From Zooshikella ganghwensis DSM 15267 (lineage in GTDB: Bacteria > Pseudomonadota > Gammaproteobacteria > Pseudomonadales > Zooshikellaceae): a stretch of DNA of 64,000 nucleotides. Below the pieces are notes generated by a model, which was not told the DNA's origin, searched no databases, and saw only the letters and a program-made list of their open reading frames with translations. The stretch spans positions 27,650 to 91,649 of the forward strand of contig NZ_AUAF01000008.1 of the NCBI RefSeq assembly GCF_000428585.1. The letters are read 5' to 3'. This document shows positions 7,685 to 16,961 of the stretch, piece after piece; the first letter of the stretch is position 1, and the number at the start of each line of letters is the position of its first letter. Made by a program: the position numbers and the translations under genes.

Positions 7685-9706
7685 CTAGCGGGCTTGCGTT
7701 TTGCTTCGGGTTAAGTGTTTGAGTACTTTGCCAGCACCTTTGCAGACAGTACTAAAATACTTTAAGTCTGCTGCAGTGAGCTCAGTTTGAGAAATACCCA
7801 AGTCAGCATAAATCATAGCAATTGGGCGCTTGTTGGCATGCAAGGTAGCTAATAAAAACATTTGAGTATTGACAAGTTGTTTCAGCTGGCTTGGGAGTTT
7901 AAACCATATATTGTTGGCTTCCTTCGCATTAACCCATAACACCAATTCTTTATTTAGTAACTGACTCATTGGCGACTCAGCTGGAAGCTCAAGCTTAAAC
8001 TTAAGAGGAATGCTGTTACTCATTGATATATGAGAGACCAGCATATCCCGTTGCTTATTGGGTAAGGCAATGACCACGCGCTCAAAACCAAGTGCGACAT
8101 GTAATATATTTGCTGTTTCCTCTAATAATTGAGCAAGGCTTTTATAGAGTTCAGGATAACGAGAAAAGCGCCCTAAGCTGACTTTCACGCTATCGAGATC
8201 AATTTTACGTTTAATTTGTGGTGGCTTAGCGGCTGGTTCAGGCTTTTTGGTGGTGGTAGAGGCACTTGGTTGACTGGTTTCTGCTGTCGGCTGAGTTGTT
8301 GCAGTGGGCTGCTGAACTTTTAAAGGGGGGCTTTTGCTCAATGTGCTTGGGGTACTTTCCTGCTTTTTAGACGCTTGGCCAGGAGCACTCGGGGTCTTGG
8401 CATTAGCTTGCTGCTGGTCTTTGGCTTGCGTTGTTTTGCCCGTCCATAAGCTAAATTCGTCATCAGCGATTTGGGGATTCTTGTTAGAAAGCGCTTGTTC
8501 TTTTTGTTGAGATGAAGCTCTCTCTACGGGAGCAGCGGGCTTTTGGGCTGCACTTTTTGTATTTATTGAGTCAGTACTCGCAAGGGCGCTTGGATCATCA
8601 GCTAGTACGGTATGATAATCAGCCTGTTTAAAAAAAACGGTGGCTAATGGCGCAGGTCTCATTGCTGGAAGCGTGAAGCAGGAGGCAGTTAAGGCTTGTT
8701 GAAAAGCATCATGATGTGTTTGAGGTACTGGCCTGTTGGTATAAAAAGCAAGAAGCTTTAGAACACGATGAACGTGCCGGCTTTCCCAGGAAAAGCTGGT
8801 TTCCCAAGCAAGTTGATTACATAGCAATACAGGAAGTGCAGGACTGGCAAAAGCTATTCGAAGAGATGGTGAGTTTTCAAGCTTTTGCCGGAAAGTGTCA
8901 GCACGTTGTTGTTGTTCGGGTGGTAACTGTTTGATACAAGCCAGTTTGGCCCAAAGGTCGGGTGGTGCTGCTAGCAAAGGAGACAGTTGGGACATGGGCA
9001 GCATGGGCAGCTTCCACTCATTGCAGAGTATAAGTTGCAAGGTGTCCACTGTGCATCCCAGTACATCACGCTCTGTTTTTTGGCGCTGTTGGTGCTGAAG
9101 TCTAACCCTTCGCTCAATCATAAGCATTTCTTCTGGTGCCCAGAGCCATAACCCCCAGTAAGCGGAATGAAAAAAAAGTGCAAGCCAATAGACTTCATCT
9201 GTCTGTCGCTGTTGAACGCGAAGTTGATGCCAGTAACTCGCTTGAAAGGCCGCATGCATACTGCAGGTAATCATGCGACAGTAAAAGCGGTGGGCAGCGA
9301 GATGAGGGTTGAGTGTTAGTGAGGGTATACGGTTAATAAGCTCTGCAAGTTTCTTAATACCTAGTAAGCTCAAAGCCTGCTCAAGATGGCGTACTGGATC
9401 AGTGCCTTTTTTTATCTCTCTGTTTACTCGTGAAAATACATGCCAACAAACAATAGGACAACGGCGCATATGCTGAGCAATATCATTTAAAGCAATGCTG
9501 GGTTGCTGAATGAATTTAAGTAAGCTGGCTTTGATCTTAGTGTCAACGGGGAAAGGCTCTTTTGTTAATAGGCCTTGCCAATGTTGAATCCCTTTTGCCG
9601 AAGAAACACTATCCATAAGAAATTTGTCGAATATCAGTTGATGACCTTTACTAGAAAAGAGAACAAGTGATCCAGTTTGCGCCGACAGGTGTTCTCTTAT
9701 CTGCAA
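7685..9706 (-). CDS. HDOD-domain protein with disordered linker and GAF-like C-terminus
   Basis: An HDOD-type region covers residues about 35-300 (PIVCWHVFSRVNREIKKG, then LEQALSLLGIKKLAELI). The metal-binding HD residues of true phosphohydrolases are not evident, as usual for HDOD. Residues about 370-500 are a Lys/Pro/Gln/Thr/Ser-rich low-complexity linker. The C-terminal 160 residues resemble a GAF fold (VALGFERVVIALPN ... HANKRPIAMIYADLG). HDOD proteins are signalling adaptors; no partner can be named. The frame opens with a TTG (complement of 9704-9706) lacking a clear ribosome site. The first ATG is 30 residues in, at 9616, so the start is uncertain. It occupies the place of a conserved unnamed gene between rhdA and motA in Pseudomonas, and is divergent from motA. 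Confidence 0.7.
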   Translation of the reverse strand: MQIREHLSAQTGSLVLFSSKGHQLIFDKFLMDSVSSAKGIQHWQGLLTKEPFPVDTKIKASLLKFIQQPSIALNDIAQHMRRCPIVCWHVFSRVNREIKKGTDPVRHLEQALSLLGIKKLAELINRIPSLTLNPHLAAHRFYCRMITCSMHAAFQASYWHQLRVQQRQTDEVYWLALFFHSAYWGLWLWAPEEMLMIERRVRLQHQQRQKTERDVLGCTVDTLQLILCNEWKLPMLPMSQLSPLLAAPPDLWAKLACIKQLPPEQQQRADTFRQKLENSPSLRIAFASPALPVLLCNQLAWETSFSWESRHVHRVLKLLAFYTNRPVPQTHHDAFQQALTASCFTLPAMRPAPLATVFFKQADYHTVLADDPSALASTDSINTKSAAQKPAAPVERASSQQKEQALSNKNPQIADDEFSLWTGKTTQAKDQQQANAKTPSAPGQASKKQESTPSTLSKSPPLKVQQPTATTQPTAETSQPSASTTTKKPEPAAKPPQIKRKIDLDSVKVSLGRFSRYPELYKSLAQLLEETANILHVALGFERVVIALPNKQRDMLVSHISMSNSIPLKFKLELPAESPMSQLLNKELVLWVNAKEANNIWFKLPSQLKQLVNTQMFLLATLHANKRPIAMIYADLGISQTELTAADLKYFSTVCKGAGKVLKHLTRSKTQAR

Positions 9707-9804
9707 GTATAGCCACAGGATATCGACATATGTTTACAGGTTGGACTTCTGCTTAATGAAGTTAAAGCAATGGAAGCTCACGCCAGCTGGGCAGGCAGCT
9801 TACA

Positions 9805-10656
9805 ATGTTTAAATTACTAGGCTTTATTATTGTTGTGAGCAGTGTTTTGGGGGGGTATGTACTGTCCCATGGTGAGCTCATGGCGCTATGGCAGCCTTAT
9901 GAGCTGCTGATAATTTTAGGGGCATCCATTGGCTCTTTCTTTATCGCTAATCCACCCTCTGTTTTTGCTGCAGTGCTTCGCTCTTTTCCTGGCTTGCTAT
10001 TTGGAAGCCGTTTTAATCAAGCTTACTTTATGGATCTACTAGGGCTGCTGTTTGAACTGCTTAATAAAAGCCGGCGGGATGGCATGATGGCTATTGAGAG
10101 TGATTTGGATGATCCAGCTGGAAGTACCATTTTTACACGTTATCCGGCTATTTTAAGAGAAGCCCATTTAACTGAATTTATAGCAGATTATTTGCGCTTA
10201 ATGTCTTCAGGCAATATGGCACCCCATGAGCTTGAAAGCCTCTTTGATATGGAAATTGAAACCCGTGCTGAAGAGCTGGGTCGTCCTGGGGTCTCTGTAA
10301 ATAAAGTAGCAGATGCGTTGCCAGGGTTTGGTATTGTTGCTGCAGTTATGGGTATTGTGATCACTATGAAAGGGTTAGGGGGGCCACCTGAAGTCTTGGG
10401 GATGCATGTTGCTGCAGCATTGGTCGGTACATTTCTGGGAATTTTGTTGGCTTATGGGTTTGTGGGACCCATGGCTCATGCCCTTGAGCATATGAGCCAG
10501 GAGGAAATAAACGCTTACGAGTGCGTTAAAGCCTGCCTGGTCGCGTCCCTAGGAGGTATGCCGCCAGCACTGGCAATTGAGTTTGGCCGAAAGGCTCTTT
10601 ATGCACACAGTCGTCCCAGTTTTATGGAACTGGAACAGCATGTTCGCTCCCGCTAA
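9805..10656 (+). CDS. motA: Flagellar motor stator protein MotA
   Basis: Inner-membrane stator subunit; with MotB it forms the ion channel that drives flagellar rotation. Four membrane segments are visible: about 1-20, 32-50, 172-192 and 202-224. They are separated by the large cytoplasmic loop that carries the charged rotor-contact residues. The conserved prolines at the ends of the last two segments are present (DALPGFGIVAAVMGIV and FVGPMAHALE). 283 residues is close to the family norm. It sits 24 bp ahead of motB as an operon. The flagellar genes themselves are not in this window, as in Pseudomonas, where this pair also lies near orn. Confidence 0.93.
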   Translation: MFKLLGFIIVVSSVLGGYVLSHGELMALWQPYELLIILGASIGSFFIANPPSVFAAVLRSFPGLLFGSRFNQAYFMDLLGLLFELLNKSRRDGMMAIESDLDDPAGSTIFTRYPAILREAHLTEFIADYLRLMSSGNMAPHELESLFDMEIETRAEELGRPGVSVNKVADALPGFGIVAAVMGIVITMKGLGGPPEVLGMHVAAALVGTFLGILLAYGFVGPMAHALEHMSQEEINAYECVKACLVASLGGMPPALAIEFGRKALYAHSRPSFMELEQHVRSR

Positions 10657-10680
10657 TTAATTTTAGAGGGAGGTATGCCT

Positions 10681-11637
10681 ATGAAGCGTGAAGAGTCGAT
10701 TATCGTTAAACGGGTTCGTAAAAGCCGTCACGACCATCATGGTGGTTCTTGGAAAATTGCATTTGCTGACTTTGCCACAGCAATGATGGCTTTTTTTCTG
10801 GTGTTGTGGTTGCTGGAAAACACAACAGAGCAACAAAAAATTGAGATTGCAGGATACTTTCAGGATCCCGTCGCTTGGAGTGAGCGAGCCAGTCCTTATG
10901 TAGTTGATCTTGGAGGTACACCAACCATGGTGGTTGATCAGGGGATAGGATCACCCCTGCAAGACCAAGACCAGAGAAGTCGCTTATCTGCAGAACAGAT
11001 TACAACATTAGCGGAAGATATTGAGAAAAAACGTTTAGAGTCACTCCTTCAGGAGTTACAGGCACGGGTTGAAGATAATGAGGTGTTAAGACGCTTTAAA
11101 GACAACCTGATCATGGATATTACACCTGATGGGTTACGCATTCAGGTAGTAGATGATGATAAAAGCTCTATGTTTGATAGTGGGCGTGCACAATTAAAGT
11201 ATTATTTTGAGGATGTGCTTTTAGAGTTGTCGCCACTCATTAAGTCAGTGCCCAATAAGATCAGTATTTCAGGTCATACAGATGCAACGCCTTACAGCAA
11301 AAAGGAAGACTTTGGTAACTGGGAGCTATCGGCGGCGCGGGCCAACAGTGCACGAAGGACATTGGTTTATGGTGGTATTCCAGAGAGTCAGGTTGCCCAA
11401 ATAGTAGGTTTGGGAGACTCAAATCTATTTGACCCTGAAAACCCTTACAACCCAGTTAATCGACGGATTGATATTTTGATTATGAGTAAGCAGACCGAAG
11501 AGAAAGTTGAGCGGATGACTCATTCCACACCAAGCCCACAACAGCCACTTTTTGAACAGCGTGGCAAGGCAAATTTGGATGATGCTCGTCAGCGGGCGAG
11601 AGTGAACCAGCCAGATGCTGAGTCACTCAAGCAGTAA
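10681..11637 (+). CDS. motB: Flagellar motor stator protein MotB
   Basis: A single membrane helix (about 24-46) is followed by a plug/linker and a C-terminal OmpA-like peptidoglycan-binding domain (GHTDATPY near the core, then NWELSAARANSARRTL). The ion-carrying aspartate is Asp30 in AFADFATAMMAF. I prefer the ATG at 10681 to the one at 10675: the ribosome site AGAGGGAGG ends at 10673, which leaves a proper 7-nt gap only to the second ATG. The tail beyond about residue 265 is polar and probably disordered. Whether the pair uses protons or sodium cannot be decided by eye; the name follows the Pseudomonas neighbourhood. Confidence 0.93.
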   Translation: MKREESIIVKRVRKSRHDHHGGSWKIAFADFATAMMAFFLVLWLLENTTEQQKIEIAGYFQDPVAWSERASPYVVDLGGTPTMVVDQGIGSPLQDQDQRSRLSAEQITTLAEDIEKKRLESLLQELQARVEDNEVLRRFKDNLIMDITPDGLRIQVVDDDKSSMFDSGRAQLKYYFEDVLLELSPLIKSVPNKISISGHTDATPYSKKEDFGNWELSAARANSARRTLVYGGIPESQVAQIVGLGDSNLFDPENPYNPVNRRIDILIMSKQTEEKVERMTHSTPSPQQPLFEQRGKANLDDARQRARVNQPDAESLKQ

Positions 11638-11665
11638 CGCATTTTAGGTTTAAGCAAGTAACCGT

Positions 11666-12688
11666 TTAGTTAGATTCAGTAAAGCTATTAGCAATATGTT
11701 CAAAGCTGGTAAAGCGTGTTGCACTAATTAAACCATCCGCTTTGGCTTGCAGAAAGGCACAGCCAGGCTCCTGCTCATGCTGGCAGTCTCTGAATTTGCA
11801 GTGCCCAATCAAAGGTTTTAACTCTCGAAAGCCTTCAGCTAATTCCATTTTGGTCATAGGCCATAGTGCAAACTCTCTAATGCCCGGAGAGTCAATAAGC
11901 TTTCCCCCTGTTGGGAAGTGGAATAATTTTGCTGATGTCGTAGTGTGAGTACCTTTACCTGATAATTTTGAAAGTGCACCAACACGCGTATCAACATTTG
12001 GCAATAAGGCGTTGACTAAAGATGATTTGCCAACCCCTGACTGTCCGACAAATACGCTGGTGTGCTGATCAAGCAGGTTCTGTAAGTTATCAAGACCATG
12101 TGCCCGATGGGTTGAGGCTTGTAACACACGATAGCCTAACTGCTGATATGTCGACAGCAACTGTGAAAATGCCTCTTGGTTGCTGTCATTAAGCAGGTCA
12201 GTTTTGTTGAAGAGTAATACAGGCTCAATACCTTCTATTTCGGCCGCTACCAGGTAACGGTCTATCAAGTTGGCGTGAGGCTCAGGTATTGGTGCAATGA
12301 CAATAACGATATAGTCGATATTTGCGGCAACAGGCTTGAGTTGCTGTCTACTGTCTGGGCGGGATAGTAAGTTATGTCTGTCTAAGCCAGCAACGACAAC
12401 ACCTGTGTTATCTGCACCTGCTCGCCACACAACAAAGTCACCAGTAACTAAGGCGGGTAAGTTTGCACGAAGATGACAGCGAAATTCATTACCGGGTTGG
12501 TTGAGAGGTTCAATAGCTAGCTGAGTGCCATAGTGGGCAATAATCAAGCCCTGCTGCTCTGGACCAAGCTCACCTGATGCTAAGTCTTGCTGGAACTTGT
12601 CCTGTTGCTGGTTTGCACGTTTGGCGCGCTCATCTTGAATTTTTTTAATGCGCCATGACTGGCGGCGGTTAAGGTGACGTTTAGCCAT
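11666..12688 (-). CDS. rsgA: Small ribosomal subunit GTPase RsgA
   Basis: Circularly permuted GTPase that checks late 30S maturation. Order seen: basic N-terminus ([12 protein letters not shown]), OB domain (about 45-115), then permuted G motifs NKTD (G4), [10 protein letters not shown] (P-loop, G1) and DSPG (G3). A C-terminal zinc knuckle with Cys-x5-Cys-x-His-x5-Cys ([14 protein letters not shown] region) follows. 340 residues. Convergent with motB (28-bp gap) and divergent from orn across a 206-bp gap that should hold both promoters. Confidence 0.95.
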   Translation of the reverse strand: MAKRHLNRRQSWRIKKIQDERAKRANQQQDKFQQDLASGELGPEQQGLIIAHYGTQLAIEPLNQPGNEFRCHLRANLPALVTGDFVVWRAGADNTGVVVAGLDRHNLLSRPDSRQQLKPVAANIDYIVIVIAPIPEPHANLIDRYLVAAEIEGIEPVLLFNKTDLLNDSNQEAFSQLLSTYQQLGYRVLQASTHRAHGLDNLQNLLDQHTSVFVGQSGVGKSSLVNALLPNVDTRVGALSKLSGKGTHTTTSAKLFHFPTGGKLIDSPGIREFALWPMTKMELAEGFRELKPLIGHCKFRDCQHEQEPGCAFLQAKADGLISATRFTSFEHIANSFTESN

Positions 12689-12894
12689 AGGTGGACGGCT
12701 TTCTCTCCATAGGCGTTTGCTTTAGCTGATAGTTGAGCATTATCATGAACCGTGGAGTATAGTTCAACTTTATAGGCATTTATATTTAAGCCCAGTGCGT
12801 TTTATACTGAAAAGAAGCGTTCTTGTTGGAAAAGCTTGAAGAGAGCTGTACTGTACTTAGTTGCCAGCTTGATCAATGGTTATAAGGTAGGTTA

Positions 12895-13497
12895 ATGGCT
12901 AAAGCAGATAATCTCATTTGGATCGATATGGAAATGACAGGGCTGGACCCAGACCTGCATCGTATCATTGAAATTGCCACAGTGGTGACTGATGGACAGC
13001 TTAATATAATTGCTGAAGGCCCAGTACTTGTAGTTCATCAACCTGATGACCATCTAAGCCTGATGGATGATTGGTGTGTCCAGCAACACGGCAGCTCTGG
13101 ACTAACAGCAAAAGTTCGCAAAAGTTTAATCACTGAAAAGCAGGCAGAAGCTGAGACTATTGCATTTCTTTCTCAATATATAGAGCCAGGCCAGTCACCC
13201 ATGTGTGGTAACACTATTGGTCAAGACCGGCGTTTTTTATATCGCTATATGCCTGATTTAGAACGTTTCTTTCACTATCGCAGCATTGATGTCAGTACCC
13301 TCAAAGAGTTAGCTCGACGCTGGCAGCCTGAGCTGCTGGACGGCATCACTAAAACGTCAAGCCATCAGGCATTGGCTGATATTTATGAGTCGATTGATGA
13401 GCTTCGTTACTACCGAGAGCATTTCATTCAATTGTCTTTGCCTGCCTCTAAAAAAATGCCTACACCGAAAAAAAGTAAGCAAGCAAAAACAGAGTAG
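12895..13497 (+). CDS. orn: Oligoribonuclease
   Basis: DEDDh 3'-5' exonuclease that degrades dinucleotides and other very short RNAs. It also clears pGpG, the product of c-di-GMP breakdown, which links it to the c-di-GMP genes in this window. Catalytic motifs are IDMEMTGLD (ExoI), [11 protein letters not shown] (ExoII) and HQALADI (ExoIII, with the catalytic His). 200 residues instead of about 180, because of a Lys-rich C-terminal tail after residue 180. It converges on queG with a 45-bp gap. Confidence 0.96.
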   Translation: MAKADNLIWIDMEMTGLDPDLHRIIEIATVVTDGQLNIIAEGPVLVVHQPDDHLSLMDDWCVQQHGSSGLTAKVRKSLITEKQAEAETIAFLSQYIEPGQSPMCGNTIGQDRRFLYRYMPDLERFFHYRSIDVSTLKELARRWQPELLDGITKTSSHQALADIYESIDELRYYREHFIQLSLPASKKMPTPKKSKQAKTE

Positions 13498-13542
13498 ACT
13501 TTTCCTCAATACGTGGTCAGGGCCTGCTGCATTAAGTGTCTC

Positions 13543-14628
13543 TTAACACCCTGTAGTTTTCATATGGTGTTGCTTTAATGCCCAAAGAATATGTTCCCGT
13601 ACCATGTCATCTGGAAAATCTTTCCTACTATTAAGCGCGGCGATAACCTCTGGTGTCGTCGCAGCATTCCCTAGGCCAACAGCAAGATTGCGTAACCAGC
13701 CTTTGTATCCTGTACGCCGTATTGGAGAGCCTTCAGTTGCGCTAAGAAACTGTTCTTCAGTCCATAAAAACAAAGTAGTGAGATCACTACTGTCAAGCTT
13801 ATGGCGTGGCAGAAAGTCAGTTTCTTGAGTCGGCTTGGCAAACTTGTTCCAAGGGCATACCAGCTGGCAATCATCACAGCCAAAAACCCGATTACCGATT
13901 TTCGGGCGGAGGGCCTCAGGTATGGCTTCTTTCAACTCAATGGTTAAATAAGAAATACATTTACGGGCATCGAGCTGGAATGGACCAACGAACGCATCCG
14001 TCGGACATATATCCAAACAAGCTTGGCAGCTGCCGCAGTGCTTAGTCGCTTGAGGGGTATCAATAGGTAAAGGCAGATTAGTATAAAGTTCGCCTAAAAA
14101 GAACCAGGAGCCGGCTTTGCTATTGAGCAGTAGTGTGTTTTTACCAATCCAACCAAGTCCAGCCTTTTCGGCAAGGGCTTTTTCCAAAACGGGGGCAGAA
14201 TCAACAAATGCCCGGTAACCAAAGTGGCCTGCAACCTCAGTTATTTTGTTTGCGAGTTTGGCCAGGCGTTTGCGAATGACCTTATGATAGTCACGGCCAA
14301 GGGCATAGCGTGAAATATAGGCTTGCGAAGAGCTTTGTAGCACTTTGACTGCCTGCGTATCGCCTGGCAGGTAATCCATTCTCACCGAAATTATGCTTAT
14401 TGTGCCGGGTACGAGTTCATCAGGGCGACTGCGTTTATTGCCATGGTCTGCCAGGTAACCCATCTCGCCATGGAAGCCTTTAGCTAACCAACTCTTTAGA
14501 TAAGTTTCATGTTCACTTAAATCTATGCTGGTAATACCTGCGTCCTGGAAACCAAGCTCTCTTGCCCACAGCTTAATCTGTTGGGCCAGCAAGCCAAAGT
14601 CAGTTTGTGAGGTCGCAATGTTTGTCAT
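13543..14628 (-). CDS. queG: Epoxyqueuosine reductase QueG
   Basis: Last step of queuosine tRNA modification: reduces epoxyqueuosine to queuosine using cobalamin and two [4Fe-4S] clusters. Two ferredoxin-type cysteine sets are visible, CGSCQACLDICP and CDDCQLVCPW, the latter followed by a HEAT-like C-terminal region (about 300-350). 361 residues, normal. In Enterobacteria the same orn-queG-nnr-tsaE-amiB-mutL-miaA-hfq series is found, but the glycine tRNA genes that sit between orn and queG in E. coli are absent here. Confidence 0.94.
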   Translation of the reverse strand: MTNIATSQTDFGLLAQQIKLWARELGFQDAGITSIDLSEHETYLKSWLAKGFHGEMGYLADHGNKRSRPDELVPGTISIISVRMDYLPGDTQAVKVLQSSSQAYISRYALGRDYHKVIRKRLAKLANKITEVAGHFGYRAFVDSAPVLEKALAEKAGLGWIGKNTLLLNSKAGSWFFLGELYTNLPLPIDTPQATKHCGSCQACLDICPTDAFVGPFQLDARKCISYLTIELKEAIPEALRPKIGNRVFGCDDCQLVCPWNKFAKPTQETDFLPRHKLDSSDLTTLFLWTEEQFLSATEGSPIRRTGYKGWLRNLAVGLGNAATTPEVIAALNSRKDFPDDMVREHILWALKQHHMKTTGC

Positions 14629-14911
14629 GCTTCATTACTACTATGCATTAAATGGGTAGTGGGTTTTTGCCTGGCAGAGGCCAGCAAACTCTGACTGAGA
14701 GGATTCTGGGACTCGTAAAATATGGTGGAGCCTGAGGGAGTCAACTGCATAGCTTGCCTACAACGGTCAGTTGCAAAGTGAAAGTGATTATTTACTTATC
14801 TGGGGAACCCACATCTTAAGCGAGTGTCAACGTTTTAAGTGCTAGATAAAGACTACAGTCAACGTATAATTGAGGAAGTGCTATCTAGCTCCGCTTGAGG
14901 GATGCCAACGT

Positions 14912-16465
14912 ATGAACCATAGTTTACCACAGCAACTCTTTACCGCTGAACAGGTGAGAGAATTAGATCATGCTGCGATCAATGAGCAAGGTATAGCAGG
15001 CTTTGAGCTCATGAGGCGGGCAGGAAAAGCGGCGTATCGCGCTATGATTGCGCACTGGCACCTAAGGTCTCAACAGCAGCGCTTAATTTCTCAGCAGCCA
15101 GCTTGCAAAATTCAGGTATTTTGTGGTGGCGGTAACAATGGCGGAGACGGTTATATTGTTGCAGGCCTTGCAGCTCAGGCTGGCTTTACTGCAGAAGTTG
15201 TTATGGTGGTTCCGGGGGAGGGCCTAAAGGGCGATGCTTTTTTAGCCTATGAGTGGTGTCAACAGTTTGACGTTGTGTTGACCTCATACTCCCCTGAAAT
15301 CAAGATAGATGGCGATATCCTGGTGGATGCATTACTGGGAACGGGGCTTTCTGGTGTTGTTCGGGATCCCTACTTAGCGATTATTGAGCGTATCAATGCT
15401 GCAAACCAGCCTGTGTTAGCAATTGATATTCCCTCTGGCTTATGTGCCGATTCAGGCTCAGTGTTAGGTGCTGCAATTAAAGCCAGTCTGACCGTGAGTT
15501 TTATCGGCATGAAGCGTGGGCTGCTCACGGGAGTAGCCTCTGATTATTGCGGTGAGCTGGTCTATGCCAGTTTAAATGTACCTGATGTCATTTTTAACTC
15601 GGTGCCCTCAACGGTTTGGCTGTTAACTGAAAAAACAATAGGGCCTGTGCTTTTACCTCGCTCTCGATGTGCACATAAAGGACACTTTGGGCATTTACTT
15701 ATCATTGGTGGTGCCCCAGGAATGGCTGGAGCTGTCACTATGGCTGCTGAAGCAGCGCTGAGTATGGGGGCTGGCCTGGTTACCGTTGCCACTTTAGCGA
15801 GTCATGCTGCTGCGATTCAGGCAAGAACACCAGAAGTGATGGTGCATGCTATTGATGACCCTGCGCACCTTGAGGGTCTTTTAGCGGATAAAACAGCGAT
15901 TGTCATTGGACCAGGTCTTGGCCGCGATAGCTGGGGTAAGGCAGCTCTTAAAGCAGTAATGAAGGTTGATGTGCCTTTGTTAGTCGATGCTGATGGCCTT
16001 AATCTGATGGCTCAAGAGCTTGAGTCTTGGCGCTGCAACCGCAAGCAGTTGTTATTAACGCCGCATCCAGGTGAGGCTAGCCGGTTATTGGGTGAAAGTA
16101 CCCAGTCGGTCCAGCATGATCGTTTTGCTGCGGTTAGTCGTATTTGTAAGGTGTTTAATGCTTCAGTTGTATTAAAGGGAGCAGGTAGCCTAGTCAGTGA
16201 TGGTGAGCAAGTATGGGTTTGTCCTGCGGGCAATCCTGGTATGGCATCTGGTGGTATGGGGGATGTGTTAAGTGGTATGTTAGGTGCCTTTTTAGCGATC
16301 GGGTTACCACCGTGCAAGGCCGCAAAGCTGGGTGTCTGGTTACATGCAACGGCAGCTGATGTGATTGCGGCTGAGTTTGGGGAGTGGGGGCTAAGAGCAA
16401 CTGAGCTGATACCTGAAGCTCGCCATCTTTTGAATCAATTAGTCACGGAAAGTGAGGAGCAATGA
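14912..16465 (+). CDS. nnrD: Bifunctional NAD(P)H-hydrate epimerase / ADP-dependent dehydratase
   Basis: Repairs hydrated NAD(P)H. The N-terminal epimerase domain (NnrE, about 1-215) shows GGGNNGGDGYIVAGLA. The C-terminal ribokinase-like dehydratase domain (NnrD, about 230-510) shows GGAPGMAGAVTMAAEA, GPGLGRDSWGKAALKA and GMASGGMGDVLSGM. The frame extends to a TTG at 14870, but I choose the ATG at 14912. It has GAGG 11 bp upstream and gives an N-terminus (MNHSLPQQLFTAEQVRELD) like the family. The stop overlaps the tsaE start by 4 bp (ATGA). No tRNA or clear promoter was found in the 283-bp gap upstream. Confidence 0.92.
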   Translation: MNHSLPQQLFTAEQVRELDHAAINEQGIAGFELMRRAGKAAYRAMIAHWHLRSQQQRLISQQPACKIQVFCGGGNNGGDGYIVAGLAAQAGFTAEVVMVVPGEGLKGDAFLAYEWCQQFDVVLTSYSPEIKIDGDILVDALLGTGLSGVVRDPYLAIIERINAANQPVLAIDIPSGLCADSGSVLGAAIKASLTVSFIGMKRGLLTGVASDYCGELVYASLNVPDVIFNSVPSTVWLLTEKTIGPVLLPRSRCAHKGHFGHLLIIGGAPGMAGAVTMAAEAALSMGAGLVTVATLASHAAAIQARTPEVMVHAIDDPAHLEGLLADKTAIVIGPGLGRDSWGKAALKAVMKVDVPLLVDADGLNLMAQELESWRCNRKQLLLTPHPGEASRLLGESTQSVQHDRFAAVSRICKVFNASVVLKGAGSLVSDGEQVWVCPAGNPGMASGGMGDVLSGMLGAFLAIGLPPCKAAKLGVWLHATAADVIAAEFGEWGLRATELIPEARHLLNQLVTESEEQ

Positions 16466-16947
16466 CTTCTGGGCAGGCTATTCTGTTAGTAGATGAAGCT
16501 GCAACTGTTGCCTTTGGACGTCAGTTAGCCAAAGCAAGCGGGGGCAAGGGTGTTATTTTTCTTTATGGGGATTTAGGTGCAGGTAAGACCACACTATGTC
16601 GAGGTGTCTTGCAGCACTTAGGGCATGAGGGGGCTGTCAAAAGCCCTACGTATACTATCGTAGAACCTTATAAGTTGGAATCAGGGCAAGTAGTTTATCA
16701 TTTTGATCTTTACCGCCTGGGCGATCCTGAAGAGTTAGAGTTTTTAGGGGGGCGAGAATATTTCAACCAGTCTGCATTGTGTTTGGTTGAGTGGCCAGAG
16801 CGTGGCGCGGGCTTTTTACCTCCTGCAGACATTAAGCTTACCCTTCAGTATCAGCAAGGGGCTCGAACCATAGAAGTCATAGCTTTCAGTCAGCATGGTC
16901 AAGATATTGCTGCAAAGCTTGCTCATGATAGAAATGTAAACCATTAG
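16462..16947 (+). CDS. tsaE: tRNA threonylcarbamoyladenosine biosynthesis ATPase TsaE
   Basis: ATPase of the TsaB-TsaD-TsaE complex that makes t6A37 on ANN-decoding tRNAs. The Walker A motif is YGDLGAGKTTLCRG (about 33-46); HFDLYRLGDPEELEFLG and the catalytic-region VEWPERG follow. 161 residues. Translationally coupled to nnrD through a 4-bp overlap and followed 14 bp later by amiB. Confidence 0.95.
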   Translation: MTSGQAILLVDEAATVAFGRQLAKASGGKGVIFLYGDLGAGKTTLCRGVLQHLGHEGAVKSPTYTIVEPYKLESGQVVYHFDLYRLGDPEELEFLGGREYFNQSALCLVEWPERGAGFLPPADIKLTLQYQQGARTIEVIAFSQHGQDIAAKLAHDRNVNH

Positions 16948-16961
16948 GGGTTCCTGTCATT

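Noticed and set aside
13498..13542. tRNA genes between orn and queG, as in E. coli
   Set aside because: The gap is only 45 bp and holds no cloverleaf.
14690..14760. Gly/Leu-tRNA-like string upstream of nnrD (GGTGGAGCCTGAGGGAGTC)
   Set aside because: It superficially resembles tRNA arms but no T-loop GTTCRA or closed acceptor stem exists.
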